Assembly (NCBI RefSeq): GCF_006636205.1
Contig: NZ_VIGB01000003.1
Span: forward strand, 930,001 to 994,000
Direction: 5' to 3'
Source: Kitasatospora acidiphila
Lineage (GTDB): Bacteria > Actinomycetota > Actinomycetes > Streptomycetales > Streptomycetaceae
Length of the DNA: 64,000 nt
Positions 35,814 to 43,790 of the stretch are shown here, piece by piece. The position numbers were made by a program, and so were the translations under genes. The notes under the pieces are model-generated. The model did not search any database, had not been told where the DNA came from, and was given only the letters and a program-made list of their open reading frames with translations. Numbering within the stretch: position 1 is the first letter of the stretch; each line of letters starts with the position of its first letter.

Positions 35814-37493
35814 ATGCAACCGAGTGGGCCGGGCGGGATTCCGGCGGAGACGGTGCGGGTGGCGCGGGCCGCGTTCCCGAAGGGGAGTCTGGCGATCCGG
35901 GTCCGTGACGAGCTGGGGCCGATGTTCCGCGACGAGGAGTTCGCGGATCTCTTCGCTTCCCGGGGCCGGCCTGCCTGGTCCCCTGCGGGACTGGTGCTGG
36001 TGCTGGTGCTGCAGTTCGTTGAGGGGCTGACCGACCGGCAGGCCGCGGAGGCGGTGCGGGCGAGGATCGACTTCAAGTACGCCCTCGGTCTTGAGCTGGA
36101 CGATCCGGGCTTCGATTTCTCGGTGCTGTCGGAGTTCCGGGACCGTCTGGCTGGCGCGGACGGCGGGCGGTGGGTGCTGGACCTGGTCCTGACAGCGGCC
36201 CGGGAGAGAGGGCTACTCAAGAGCTCGGGCCGGGCCCGCACGGACTCCACGCATGTGCTGTCCGTGACGCGTGCACTGTGCCGGCTGGAGCTGGTCACGG
36301 AGACCCTGCGCTCGGCGTTGAACGCTCTCGCCCTGGCCGCCCCGGCCTGGCTGGCCGAGACCGCCGAACCGGACTGGTTCCGGCACTACACCACCCGGGC
36401 GGAGGATTCCCGGTTCCCCAAAGCTCGCGCGAAGCGGGACGAGGTGGGCGTTCGGGTTGGCCGGGACGGAATGCGGCTGCTGGAAGCGGTCTTCGCCGTC
36501 GACGCCCCTGACGTCCTGCGCGGGGTCAGGGAAGTGGAGACCCTGCGCCAGGTGTGGGTCCAGCACTACCACCTGGTCGCAGGCGAGGTGATGACCAGGG
36601 ACCCAAAAGACCGTCCTCCAGGCGCCACGCGCCTGGTCAGCCCCTATGACACCGATGCACGCGGCAGCGTCAAGCGGGACACCATGTGGGACGGATACAA
36701 GGTCCACCTCACCGAGACCTGCGAGCCGGACGCGCCGAACCTGGTCACCAACGTGGTCACCACCCTGGCGACCGTCCCGGACAGTGTGATGAGCGAGGAG
36801 ATCCACACGTCCCTCACCGCACGGGAGTGCCTGCCCGGCGAGCACTGGGTGGACGCCGGCTACCCCACCGCCGCCGCGATCGTCACCGCCTGGCGTGAAC
36901 ACGGCGTTGCCCTGCACGGCCCGGTCGCGGCCAGCACCAGTGCCCAGAGCGCCGCGGCGGGCGGCTTTGACCAGGAAGCGTTCACCATCGACTGGGAGAA
37001 CAAACAGGTCACCTGCCCGGGAGGCCACACCACCAGCAGCTGGCACGAACGTCGCTCCCAGGAAGGGCTGCACGTGATCCGGGTGCGATTCTCCATGACC
37101 GACTGCAAGCCCTGTCCCGTCCGCCGACAGTGCATCAACTCACCCACCGCCGAACGCCGCGAGCTTCGACTACGCCGCCACGACGAACATCACGCCCTGC
37201 GCGTGGCCAGAGCAGAGCAGCAGACCGAGGCCTGGAAGGACCGCTACAAGATCCGCGCCGGAGTCGAAGGCACCATCTCCCAAGGCGTCGGGCGCTGCGG
37301 CCTGCGCAGATCCCGCTACCACGGCCTGGCGAAGACCAGCCTCCAGCACCAGCTCACCGGCGCGGCGATCAACCTCGCCCGCATCGACGCCCACCTCACC
37401 GAAACGCCCCGGGCCCGCACCCGAACCAGCCACTTCGCAGCACTTCGCCCCGCCGACCGACCGGTCGGCGGGGCGAAGCAGGGCCCGAATTAA
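35814..37493 (+). CDS. IS1182-like DDE transposase
   Basis: 559 residues from the ATG at 35814; in-frame GTG (35802, 35808) and TTG (35793) starts are alternatives in a G-rich leader. N-terminal DUF772-like domain: DELGPMFRDEEFADLF and LVLQFVEGLTDRQAAEAVRARIDFKYALGLELDDPGFDFSVLSEFRDRL. Catalytic candidates: Asp in RTDSTHVLS, Asp in WVDAGYPTAA and Glu in GVEGTISQGV. Two CxxC-like motifs, CPGG and CKPCPVRRQC, probably bind zinc. The 3' end contains a 16-bp stem (37444-37459 with 37462-37477). Confidence 0.9.
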   Translation: MQPSGPGGIPAETVRVARAAFPKGSLAIRVRDELGPMFRDEEFADLFASRGRPAWSPAGLVLVLVLQFVEGLTDRQAAEAVRARIDFKYALGLELDDPGFDFSVLSEFRDRLAGADGGRWVLDLVLTAARERGLLKSSGRARTDSTHVLSVTRALCRLELVTETLRSALNALALAAPAWLAETAEPDWFRHYTTRAEDSRFPKARAKRDEVGVRVGRDGMRLLEAVFAVDAPDVLRGVREVETLRQVWVQHYHLVAGEVMTRDPKDRPPGATRLVSPYDTDARGSVKRDTMWDGYKVHLTETCEPDAPNLVTNVVTTLATVPDSVMSEEIHTSLTARECLPGEHWVDAGYPTAAAIVTAWREHGVALHGPVAASTSAQSAAAGGFDQEAFTIDWENKQVTCPGGHTTSSWHERRSQEGLHVIRVRFSMTDCKPCPVRRQCINSPTAERRELRLRRHDEHHALRVARAEQQTEAWKDRYKIRAGVEGTISQGVGRCGLRRSRYHGLAKTSLQHQLTGAAINLARIDAHLTETPRARTRTSHFAALRPADRPVGGAKQGPN

Positions 37494-37531
37494 CCAACAG
37501 CGTCCCAGGCGGGAGCGGGCCCTTGGCGCGG

Positions 37532-39574
37532 CTACCTACCGAGCCCCGCCGGTGCCGGGGCGTACCCGGCCGGACGGGTGGTGAAGGTGCCGCGGCCCTG
37601 GGTACGGCTGCGCAACCGCGAGGCGTAGCCGAACAGTTCGGCCAGCGGCACGATCGCCGTCAGCACCGCGGTGCCGGCCCGGCCGACCTGGCCGAGGATC
37701 CGGCCGCGCCGCGCCGCAAGGTCGCCGAGCACCCCGCCCACCGCGTCCTCCGGCACCGAGACGGTGACCTCGACCACCGGTTCGAGGACCGCCATCGTGC
37801 AGCGCCGCAACGCCTCACGCAGCGCCAGCCGGCCCGCCGTGCGGAACGCCAGCTCCGAGGAGTCCTTCGGGTGCGTCGCCCCATCGGTGAGCACCACCCG
37901 CAGGCCCGTCACCGGATGACCGCCGAGCGGCCCCTCGACCAGTGCGTCCCGGCAGCCGGCCTCGACCGCCCGGACGTACTCCTGCGGCACCCGCCCGCCG
38001 GTCACCGTCGATGCGAACTCGAATCCCTCCACCTCTTCGGACGACGCCACATCGAGCACCAGGTGCGCGAACTGCCCGGCGCCGCCGTCCTGTTTGACGT
38101 GCCGGTACACCGACCCGCTGACTCCCCGCACGACAGTCTCCCGGTAGGCCACCTGCGGGCGGCCGACCCCGACCTCCAGCCCGAGGTCCCGGCGGATCTT
38201 CTCCACCGCGACCTCCAGGTGCAGTTCGCCCATCCCGGAGAGCAGCGTCTGCCCGGTCTCCGGATCGGTGCGCACCTTGAGCGACGGGTCCTCCTCCGCC
38301 AGCCGGGCCAGCGCGGTGGCCAGCCGGTCGGTGTCGGTGCCGCGGCGGGCTTCGACGGCGACGGAGACCACCGGCTCGGCGGTGCTGGGCGGTTCGAGGA
38401 CCAGCGGCGCGCCCGGCACGGTCAGCGTCGCCCCGGGCCGGGCCGCCTTGACCCCGATCACCGCGACGATGTCGCCCGCCACCGCCTGCGCCACCTCCTC
38501 ATGGCGGTCTGCCTGCACCCGCAGGATCCGGCTGATCCGCTCGGTGCGCCCGGCGCCCGCGTCCCACACGGTCTCCCCCTTCCGGATCGTGCCCGAGTAC
38601 ACCCGCACGAAGGTCAGTCGCCCGGTGGCCGTGGAGTTGACCTTGAACACCAGCGCGGCGAACGGTGCCGCCGGGTCGGCCGGCCGCTCCTGCTCGGCGC
38701 CGTTCACCGTGCCGCGCACCGGCGGCAGTTCGGTCGGTGCGGGCAGATATGCGACCGCCGCGTCCAGCAGCGGTTCGATGCCCCGATTGCGGTAGGCGGA
38801 GCCGCACAGCACCACCAGGCCGGCACCGCTGCGGGTCACCGTGCGCAGCGCCGCCGCGAGTGTCTCGGCAGTGAGCGTGCCGGTGTCGCAGTACTCCTCC
38901 AGAGCGGTCGGGTCGAGTTCGGCGACCGCCTCGGTGAGCTGCCGCCTGCGCTCCTGGGCCGTCGTCAACAGGGCATCGGATACCGGTGTTTCGGTGCGTT
39001 CGCCGTTTCCGGACCAGCACAGGGCGCGCATCCGGACGAGGTCGACGACGCCGGTGAAGCCGTCCTCGGCGCCGATCGGCAACTGGACCACCAGCGGCGT
39101 CGGGTGCAGCCGCTCCCGGATCGAGGCGACCGCCCGGTCCAGGTCGGCGCCGGCCCGATCGAGCTTGTTGACGAAGGCGATCCGGGGCACGCCGTGCCGA
39201 TCGGCCTGGCGCCACACCGACTCGCTCTGCGGCTCGACTCCGGCCACGGCGTCGAAGACCGCGATCGCGCCGTCGAGCACCCGCAGCGACCGCTCCACCT
39301 CGTCGGCGAAGTCCACGTGGCCAGGGGTGTCGATGAGGTTGATCCGGTGACCGTCCCAGTCGCAACTGACCGCCGCCGCGAAGATGGTGATGCCGCGGTC
39401 GCGCTCCTGCGAGTCGAAGTCGGTGACGGTGGTGCCGTCGTGGACCTCGCCTCGCTTGTAGGTGGCGCCGGTGGTGTAGAGGATCCGCTCGGTGACGGTG
39501 GTCTTACCCGCGTCGACATGGGCCAGGATGCCCAGATTGCGAACGGTGGTCAGGGAGTTGGCGGTGGTGCGCAC
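37532..39574 (-). CDS. EF-G paralogue (translational GTPase)
   Basis: 680 residues with a GTG start complementary to 39572-39574 and GAAAGG upstream. G1 AHVDAGKTT (18-26), switch I RGITI, G3 DTPGH (82-86), G4 NKLD (136-139). Domain III carries GMGELHLEV, and domain IV has [22 protein letters not shown], the same pattern found in the orphan tandem protein at 4105. Shorter than the main EF-G (about 700) and not next to ribosomal protein or tuf genes, so it is a secondary copy, possibly a stress or antibiotic-tolerance form. Convergent with the transposase. Confidence 0.88.
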   Translation of the reverse strand: MRTTANSLTTVRNLGILAHVDAGKTTVTERILYTTGATYKRGEVHDGTTVTDFDSQERDRGITIFAAAVSCDWDGHRINLIDTPGHVDFADEVERSLRVLDGAIAVFDAVAGVEPQSESVWRQADRHGVPRIAFVNKLDRAGADLDRAVASIRERLHPTPLVVQLPIGAEDGFTGVVDLVRMRALCWSGNGERTETPVSDALLTTAQERRRQLTEAVAELDPTALEEYCDTGTLTAETLAAALRTVTRSGAGLVVLCGSAYRNRGIEPLLDAAVAYLPAPTELPPVRGTVNGAEQERPADPAAPFAALVFKVNSTATGRLTFVRVYSGTIRKGETVWDAGAGRTERISRILRVQADRHEEVAQAVAGDIVAVIGVKAARPGATLTVPGAPLVLEPPSTAEPVVSVAVEARRGTDTDRLATALARLAEEDPSLKVRTDPETGQTLLSGMGELHLEVAVEKIRRDLGLEVGVGRPQVAYRETVVRGVSGSVYRHVKQDGGAGQFAHLVLDVASSEEVEGFEFASTVTGGRVPQEYVRAVEAGCRDALVEGPLGGHPVTGLRVVLTDGATHPKDSSELAFRTAGRLALREALRRCTMAVLEPVVEVTVSVPEDAVGGVLGDLAARRGRILGQVGRAGTAVLTAIVPLAELFGYASRLRSRTQGRGTFTTRPAGYAPAPAGLGR

Positions 39575-39656
39575 GGCCGTGCCTTTCAGCGGTGAGGTGG
39601 AACGGGGTGGCGCGATGTGCCGGGACGAAGCCGTGTTCGGGCACGCGGTGCGTCCG

Positions 39657-39776
39657 TTGACGCGTGCTGCCCGTACGTGGACGCGTACTTGACGCGGTCG
39701 ACGCGAAGTTGACGCGGTCGACGCGTGCTTGACGCGTCAGGCACGTACGTGACGCGGCGGGCGCGTGGTTGACGCG
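39657..39776. repeat. TTGACGCG repeat array upstream of the EF-G paralogue
   Basis: TTGACGCG occurs at 39657, 39689, 39709, 39729 and 39769, with GACGCG units between them; the core spacing is 20 bp (about two helical turns) or 40 bp. It sits 83-202 bp upstream of the minus-strand EF-G start. Confidence 0.65.
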
Positions 39777-39800
39777 CCGGGCGCGCCGGTCAGGCGTTCG

Positions 39801-39905
39801 TCAGGCCCTGCGGTGCCGGGCGCGCAGCCGGCACCGGGCCCCCGAGGACACCAGGATCACCTCGTACCGGCCCCGGGGAACGACGACAGCGCAGCGGTCA
39901 CGCAT
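39801..39905 (-). CDS. 34-residue small ORF upstream of EF-G paralogue
   Basis: ATG complementary to 39903-39905 follows an AGGGGAG SD with 8-base spacing and runs to TGA complementary to 39801-39803. The peptide MRDRCAVVVPRGRYEVILVS ends in an Arg-rich tail. Strong SD but no known family; it may be a leader peptide controlling the GTPase gene about 225 bp downstream, or a small basic protein. Confidence 0.4.
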   Translation of the reverse strand: MRDRCAVVVPRGRYEVILVSSGARCRLRARHRRA

Positions 39906-40057
39906 GGCTGGTCTCCCCTCGCTCGGCACGGCACGCGCCAACTCACGGTCGTGGCGCGTTCTTGGAGGCGAAGGTAGCGCGCAAGACCGTCAGGACGACA
40001 GCAGTTTTTCGACCACCACCCGGAACCCCGGATGGTTCGTTCGCTATCGTTGACGTC

Positions 40058-40387
40058 ATGTCAGAGTCAGCTGCACAGCTCGTGGTCACCGTGCGTCCGT
40101 CGATGCCCGCGGCCTGGTTCCACCACCTGCTCACCCGTCCGGTCATCGAATTGGACGGCACCGAGCACCCGGCTCGCTGGGGCGCCAACGCCCTGCCCAT
40201 CGAGGCCGACCACCCCCATCAGCTGAGCGTGTTCTTCCGCTACCGGGGCCAGCACTCCGCCCGCCTCGGCGAGGGCCGCTCCGGGCTCACCGCCGCCGCA
40301 CCCGGCAGCGCCGCAGCCGTCCGCGCCCAACTGGGTGTCCGCAACTCCAGCACCTTCCGCATCACCGGGCCCGCCGTCCGGGTGTGA
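40058..40387 (+). CDS. Hypothetical protein, 109 residues
   Basis: Starts MSESAAQLVVTVRPSMPAAWFHHLL; the SD is weak. Predicted beta-strands around QLVVTVRPS, HQLSVFFRYRG and FRITGPAVRV suggest a small beta-sandwich fold. No cysteines, no signal, no recognisable family. It is convergent with the repeat protein at 40486 and followed by a hairpin terminator. Confidence 0.6.
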   Translation: MSESAAQLVVTVRPSMPAAWFHHLLTRPVIELDGTEHPARWGANALPIEADHPHQLSVFFRYRGQHSARLGEGRSGLTAAAPGSAAAVRAQLGVRNSSTFRITGPAVRV

Positions 40388-40408
40388 TCCGGCGGGACCG
40401 ACAGTTGA

Positions 40409-40435
40409 GCCCCGAGGGATGTCATCCCCCGGGGC
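40409..40435. terminator. Bidirectional terminator hairpin
   Basis: GCCCCG-A-GGGAT pairs with ATCCC-C-CGGGGC (one mismatched position) around a 3-base loop, between the convergent stops at 40387 and 40486. Confidence 0.65.
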
Positions 40436-40485
40436 CCGGCGTTCGGTTGGGGCCCACCGAGCAGAACTCGGCTCGGGCCGACCGA

Positions 40486-40710
40486 TCAGAAGAAGTCGCG
40501 ACGCTCGATGATCTCCTCGCGCTCGATGACCTCTTCGCCGCCGAAGAGGCCACCGAAGAAGCCGTCGCGCTCCACGACGGTCTCACGCTCGATGATCTCC
40601 TCCCGGCCCCAGCGGTCACGGCGCACGATCTCCTCGCGCTCGATGACCTCCTCGCCGCCGAAGAAGCCGTCGCGCTCGATGATCTCCTCGCGCTCGTAGT
40701 ACTCGCGCAT
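40486..40710 (-). CDS. Small repeat-rich acidic protein (EREEIIER/FFGG repeats)
   Basis: 74 residues from the ATG complementary to 40708-40710 with GGGGAG six bases upstream. The whole protein is built from alternating charged helices (EREEIIER, EEVIEREEI) and short FFGG turns, in two roughly 35-residue repeats joined by VRRDRWG. It starts MREYYEREE and ends ERRDFF. No cysteine, no signal. The repeat is also visible at the DNA level (GATGATCTCCTC and GATGACCTC units). Function unknown; likely self-assembling or a stress protein. Confidence 0.65.
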   Translation of the reverse strand: MREYYEREEIIERDGFFGGEEVIEREEIVRRDRWGREEIIERETVVERDGFFGGLFGGEEVIEREEIIERRDFF

Positions 40711-40958
40711 GGTCACTCCCCTGCCCTGGTCACTGCTGCTGACGTGCTGACAAGCGAGACCCTAACGCAGTCCCTCGAACGTGATCGAAACAGGTGTGCA
40801 ACAGCTTCGCCACCGGTTCTGACCTCCTCTCACTCGGCGTCCGCCGCCCCCGGGACACTCGGCATCCGCCACCGCGGAACCGGTTCACCAGTCGCCGCGT
40901 CCCATCGCCGGAACCGGCACCCGCGATCACGGGGTGCGACGAGAGGCGGGGGACGAGC

Positions 40959-42245
40959 ATGCGAACCAAGCGCACGGGCTGGGTGGCGGGGCTTGCAGCG
41001 CTGGCGGCGCTACTCGCGGGGTGCGGCAGCAGCGGCGCACCAGGAGCGGGCGAGCTGCGCGCGGCGCCGGTGGCCGAAGCGGTACCGACCGATTCGGAGC
41101 TGAAGGGCACCGCGGCCGGCACCGAGGCGTTCGGCCTGGACCTCTACCGGACCGTGGGCGGGCAGCGGAACATGGTGCTCTCCCCCGCCGGACTGGCCTC
41201 GGCGCTGGGAATGGCGCTGCCGGGTGCGCGTGGCACCACGGCGCGGGAGATGAGCACCGTGCTGCACACCGACCTGCCCGCCGACCGCTACGCGATGGCA
41301 CTCGGCGCGCTGACCGGCGATCAGAAGTCGGGCGGCGACGGCCTGGTGCTGAAGCAATCGGACACCGCCTGGACCCAGCGCGGCTACCCGGTGAGCCAGG
41401 ACTACCTGGCGCTGCTTGCCGCGGCCTTCCACGCCGGCCTCTACACGGCGGACTTCGAGAAGGACCCGCAGGGAGCGACCAAGGCCGTGAACGCGCTGGT
41501 CGAGCAGCAGACCGGGGGTCGGATCAAGAACCTCTTCGACCCGGGCTCGCTGGGCCCCGGCACCCTGCTGACGCTCACCGACGCGCTCTACTTCACGGCG
41601 AAGTGGCAGCAGCCGTTCAAGCCGGAGGACAGCGCCGACCAGCCGTTCCACCGGCTTGACGGCAGCACGGATACCGTCCGCATGATGAACCAGACGAGCC
41701 GGCTGGGCTATGCCCACGGCGGTGGCGGGAGCTCCGGCCCGTCCTGGCAGGCGGTGGAACTCCCGTATCAGGGCGGCAATCTGGCGATGGACCTGGTGCT
41801 GCCCGACTCGGGCGAGCTCGAAGCCTTCCGCAAGAGCCTGAGCGGTGCCGCCCTGGACGGCATGCTCGGCGCGCTCCACGACACCGAGGTGGAGCTGGCG
41901 GTGCCGAAGTTCGGTTTCAACAGCGGCGGGTCGCTGAATGAGCCGCTGGCCGCCCTCGGCATGGGCTCGGCCTTCGGCCCGTCGGCCGACTTCTCCGGGC
42001 TGGCCGCCCCTGGGGCGAAGCCGCCGACGATCGACCAGGTGGTGCAGAAGGCCATGGTGCTGGTGGACGAGAAGGGCACCACGGCGGCGGCCGGCAGCGG
42101 GGTCCACATGGGCGCGACTGCGGCGGCGCCGCCGCAGGTCGCGGTGCACCTGGTCCTCGACCGCCCGTTCTTCTTCCTGATTCGCAATGTGCAGACCGGA
42201 CAGCCGCTCTTTCTCGGCCAGGTGACCGATCCGGCGACGAACTGA
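40959..42245 (+). CDS. Lipoprotein serpin (serine protease inhibitor)
   Basis: 428 residues. Lipobox LLAGC (Cys about residue 24), so it is anchored outside. The serpin fold is supported by NMVLSPAGLASALGMALPGARGTTAREM, LTLTDALYFTAKWQQPF, VELPYQGGNLAMDLVLP and the C-terminal DRPFFFLIRN. Reactive-centre loop hinge EKGTTAAAG indicates an inhibitory serpin; counting from P17 Glu places P1-P1' near Thr-Ala in MGATAAA, suggesting an elastase-like target. Bacterial serpins are uncommon. A secreted S1 protease at 9022 lies in the same window, but no direct link is shown. Confidence 0.88.
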   Translation: MRTKRTGWVAGLAALAALLAGCGSSGAPGAGELRAAPVAEAVPTDSELKGTAAGTEAFGLDLYRTVGGQRNMVLSPAGLASALGMALPGARGTTAREMSTVLHTDLPADRYAMALGALTGDQKSGGDGLVLKQSDTAWTQRGYPVSQDYLALLAAAFHAGLYTADFEKDPQGATKAVNALVEQQTGGRIKNLFDPGSLGPGTLLTLTDALYFTAKWQQPFKPEDSADQPFHRLDGSTDTVRMMNQTSRLGYAHGGGGSSGPSWQAVELPYQGGNLAMDLVLPDSGELEAFRKSLSGAALDGMLGALHDTEVELAVPKFGFNSGGSLNEPLAALGMGSAFGPSADFSGLAAPGAKPPTIDQVVQKAMVLVDEKGTTAAAGSGVHMGATAAAPPQVAVHLVLDRPFFFLIRNVQTGQPLFLGQVTDPATN

Positions 42246-42271
42246 GTATTTTCGCTTTATTCAAGCACCTC

Positions 42272-42301
42272 TTGACGGCTTTTCGGTTAGCACACTATCT
42301 T
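42272..42301 (+). promoter_or_regulatory. Sigma70/HrdB-like promoter of the amidohydrolase operon
   Basis: TTGACG (42272-42277) and TATCTT (42296-42301) with an 18-bp spacer in an AT-rich stretch (42246-42389), 88 bp before the start at 42390. Confidence 0.5.
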
Positions 42302-42389
42302 GCCGATGGATCGGCAGATCAGAAGTGGACTGGCCCGGAAAGAAGTTGACCGACTTTCTGATTTGTCAGATTAGTCAGGGGGTGCCTCG

Positions 42390-43781
42390 ATGAATACTGA
42401 AGAACCGGATGTGACGGAAGTGAACTCCGTCGCAGCGTCGGAGTCCTGGCCGGCTTCGGAGCCCCGCCCGGGCTCGGGGTCCTGGTCAGGCTCGGCATCC
42501 TGGCCGGGTTCGCAGTCCTGGTCGGAGCCGGAGCCGGAGTCCTGGTCAGGCCCGGTCGCGCTGATCGGTGCCCGGCTCATCGACGGCACAGGGGCTGCGG
42601 CGTGCCCCGCCACCGATCTGCTGATCGAGGGTGGGCGAATCATCCGGCTAGGGCCCACCGGTTCGGTCGGAATTCCGCCACACGCCCGGCTCGTTCCGTG
42701 TGACGGGCTGTCGGTGCTGCCGGGATTCATCGATTCGCACACCCATGTGGAACGCGATATTCCCGCCGTCCTGCACGGTTTTCTACAGGATGGCGTGACC
42801 AGCATCGGCAATACCGGCAGCGGCCCCCAGCTGATCGAGGAGCTGCACCGCGCCGGGCGGCAGCCCGGTGCGGCCAACGTCTTCGTCGCCGGGCCCGCGA
42901 TCACCGCGCCCGGCGGCTATCCGGTGATCCGCGGCGACGGCTCGGCGGCCCGCCCCGTCCACACCGCAGACGAGGCCCGGGCCGCGGTTGACGAACTGGC
43001 TGCCCGCGGCGTGGACTTCATCAAGGTCACCCAGGAGTCCTTCGACTTCAACTACCGATCGCCAGGCCGGCTCCCGGTGCTGCCCCCCGCCCTGATCCAG
43101 GCGGCGGCCCGCCGGGCGCACGAGCACGGGCTGCCGGTCCGCTCCCATGTCCACCACGTCGACCAGCTCGATGCCGCGCTGGCTGCCGCCGTGGACAGCA
43201 TCGAGCACCTGCTCTTCCCGCTGCCCCCGGAGACCGGATACGTCGAACTGCAGCGCGCCGGCCGACTGCGCCTGGATGCCCTGCCCGATTTCGCCCGGTG
43301 GATCGATCGCATGGTCGCGGCCGGCGTGCGCCTGGTGCCGACCCTCGGCAGCGAGCTGACCAGCATCCGCATCGGTCTGCCCGAACTGCCGGACGCCACC
43401 CTGACCGAGATCGAGCAGCTGCTGGTCGAGGTGGTCCGGCGCTTCACGGCGGCCGGCGGGCGGATCGCGCTGGGCAGCGACTGGGTCGGGCTCCCCGGGA
43501 TCCCCGCCGGGCGCCCCCGCCAGGAGCTGCACCGGCTGCTCGCCGCCGGGCTGACCCCGCTGCAGGTGATCGAGGCCGCGACCCAGGGCGCTGCGGCGGT
43601 CTGCGGCCGAGCCGGCCGGCTCGGAGTGCTGGCCCCCGGCCTGCCGGCCGACCTGCTTCTGGTCGACGGCGATCCCAGCGCCGATCTCGCGGCACTTGAC
43701 GCCCTTCGCGTGGTCCTCAAGGACGGCCGAGTGGTGGCCGGCCGACTGCCCGTCGCCCCGGCGACGGCCCTGCCGAGCTGA
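42390..43781 (+). CDS. Metal-dependent amidohydrolase with low-complexity N-terminus
   Basis: 463 residues, SD AGGGGGTG. Residues 15-55 are a Ser/Trp/Pro/Glu-rich repeat (SWSGSASWPGSQSWSEPEPE) that looks like an extension, not a domain. The amidohydrolase core follows: LPGFIDSHTHVE (HxH), FIKVTQES (bridging Lys), RSHVHHVDQ (His), SIEHLL (His) and GSDWVG (Asp). Imidazolonepropionase/dipeptidase-like; substrate unknown. Co-transcribed with the MFS exporter 10 bp downstream. Confidence 0.83.
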   Translation: MNTEEPDVTEVNSVAASESWPASEPRPGSGSWSGSASWPGSQSWSEPEPESWSGPVALIGARLIDGTGAAACPATDLLIEGGRIIRLGPTGSVGIPPHARLVPCDGLSVLPGFIDSHTHVERDIPAVLHGFLQDGVTSIGNTGSGPQLIEELHRAGRQPGAANVFVAGPAITAPGGYPVIRGDGSAARPVHTADEARAAVDELAARGVDFIKVTQESFDFNYRSPGRLPVLPPALIQAAARRAHEHGLPVRSHVHHVDQLDAALAAAVDSIEHLLFPLPPETGYVELQRAGRLRLDALPDFARWIDRMVAAGVRLVPTLGSELTSIRIGLPELPDATLTEIEQLLVEVVRRFTAAGGRIALGSDWVGLPGIPAGRPRQELHRLLAAGLTPLQVIEAATQGAAAVCGRAGRLGVLAPGLPADLLLVDGDPSADLAALDALRVVLKDGRVVAGRLPVAPATALPS

Positions 43782-43790
43782 CGGACTGCC

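Larger units (their letters stand above)
35711..37506 (+). mobile_element. IS1182-family-like insertion sequence, 1,796 bp
   Basis: Perfect 26-bp terminal inverted repeats (35711-35736, beginning GGGACGCTGTTGGTTAATTC, and 37481-37506) flank a single transposase gene. A 4-bp target duplication AGGC lies at 35707-35710 and 37507-37510. Transposase and intact ends suggest a recent, potentially active insertion. The target is the loop of a hairpin. Confidence 0.92.
35695..37522. terminator. 12-bp terminator hairpin split by an IS element
   Basis: GGGCCCGCTCCC (35695-35706) and its exact complement GGGAGCGGGCCC (37511-37522) flank the insertion, each with one AGGC copy next to the element. Removing the element and one AGGC restores a perfect 12-bp stem with AGGC loop, 14 bp after the PPDK stop and 9 bp before the convergent EF-G stop: an ancestral bidirectional terminator. 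Confidence 0.8.

Noticed and set aside
35711..37506. Composite transposon carrying cargo genes
   Set aside because: Only one element with its own matching terminal repeats and a 4-bp duplication; no second copy in the window.
37130..39595. 821-codon plus-strand frame opposite the EF-G paralogue
   Set aside because: Antisense shadow with GC-skewed composition; the minus strand has all G motifs.
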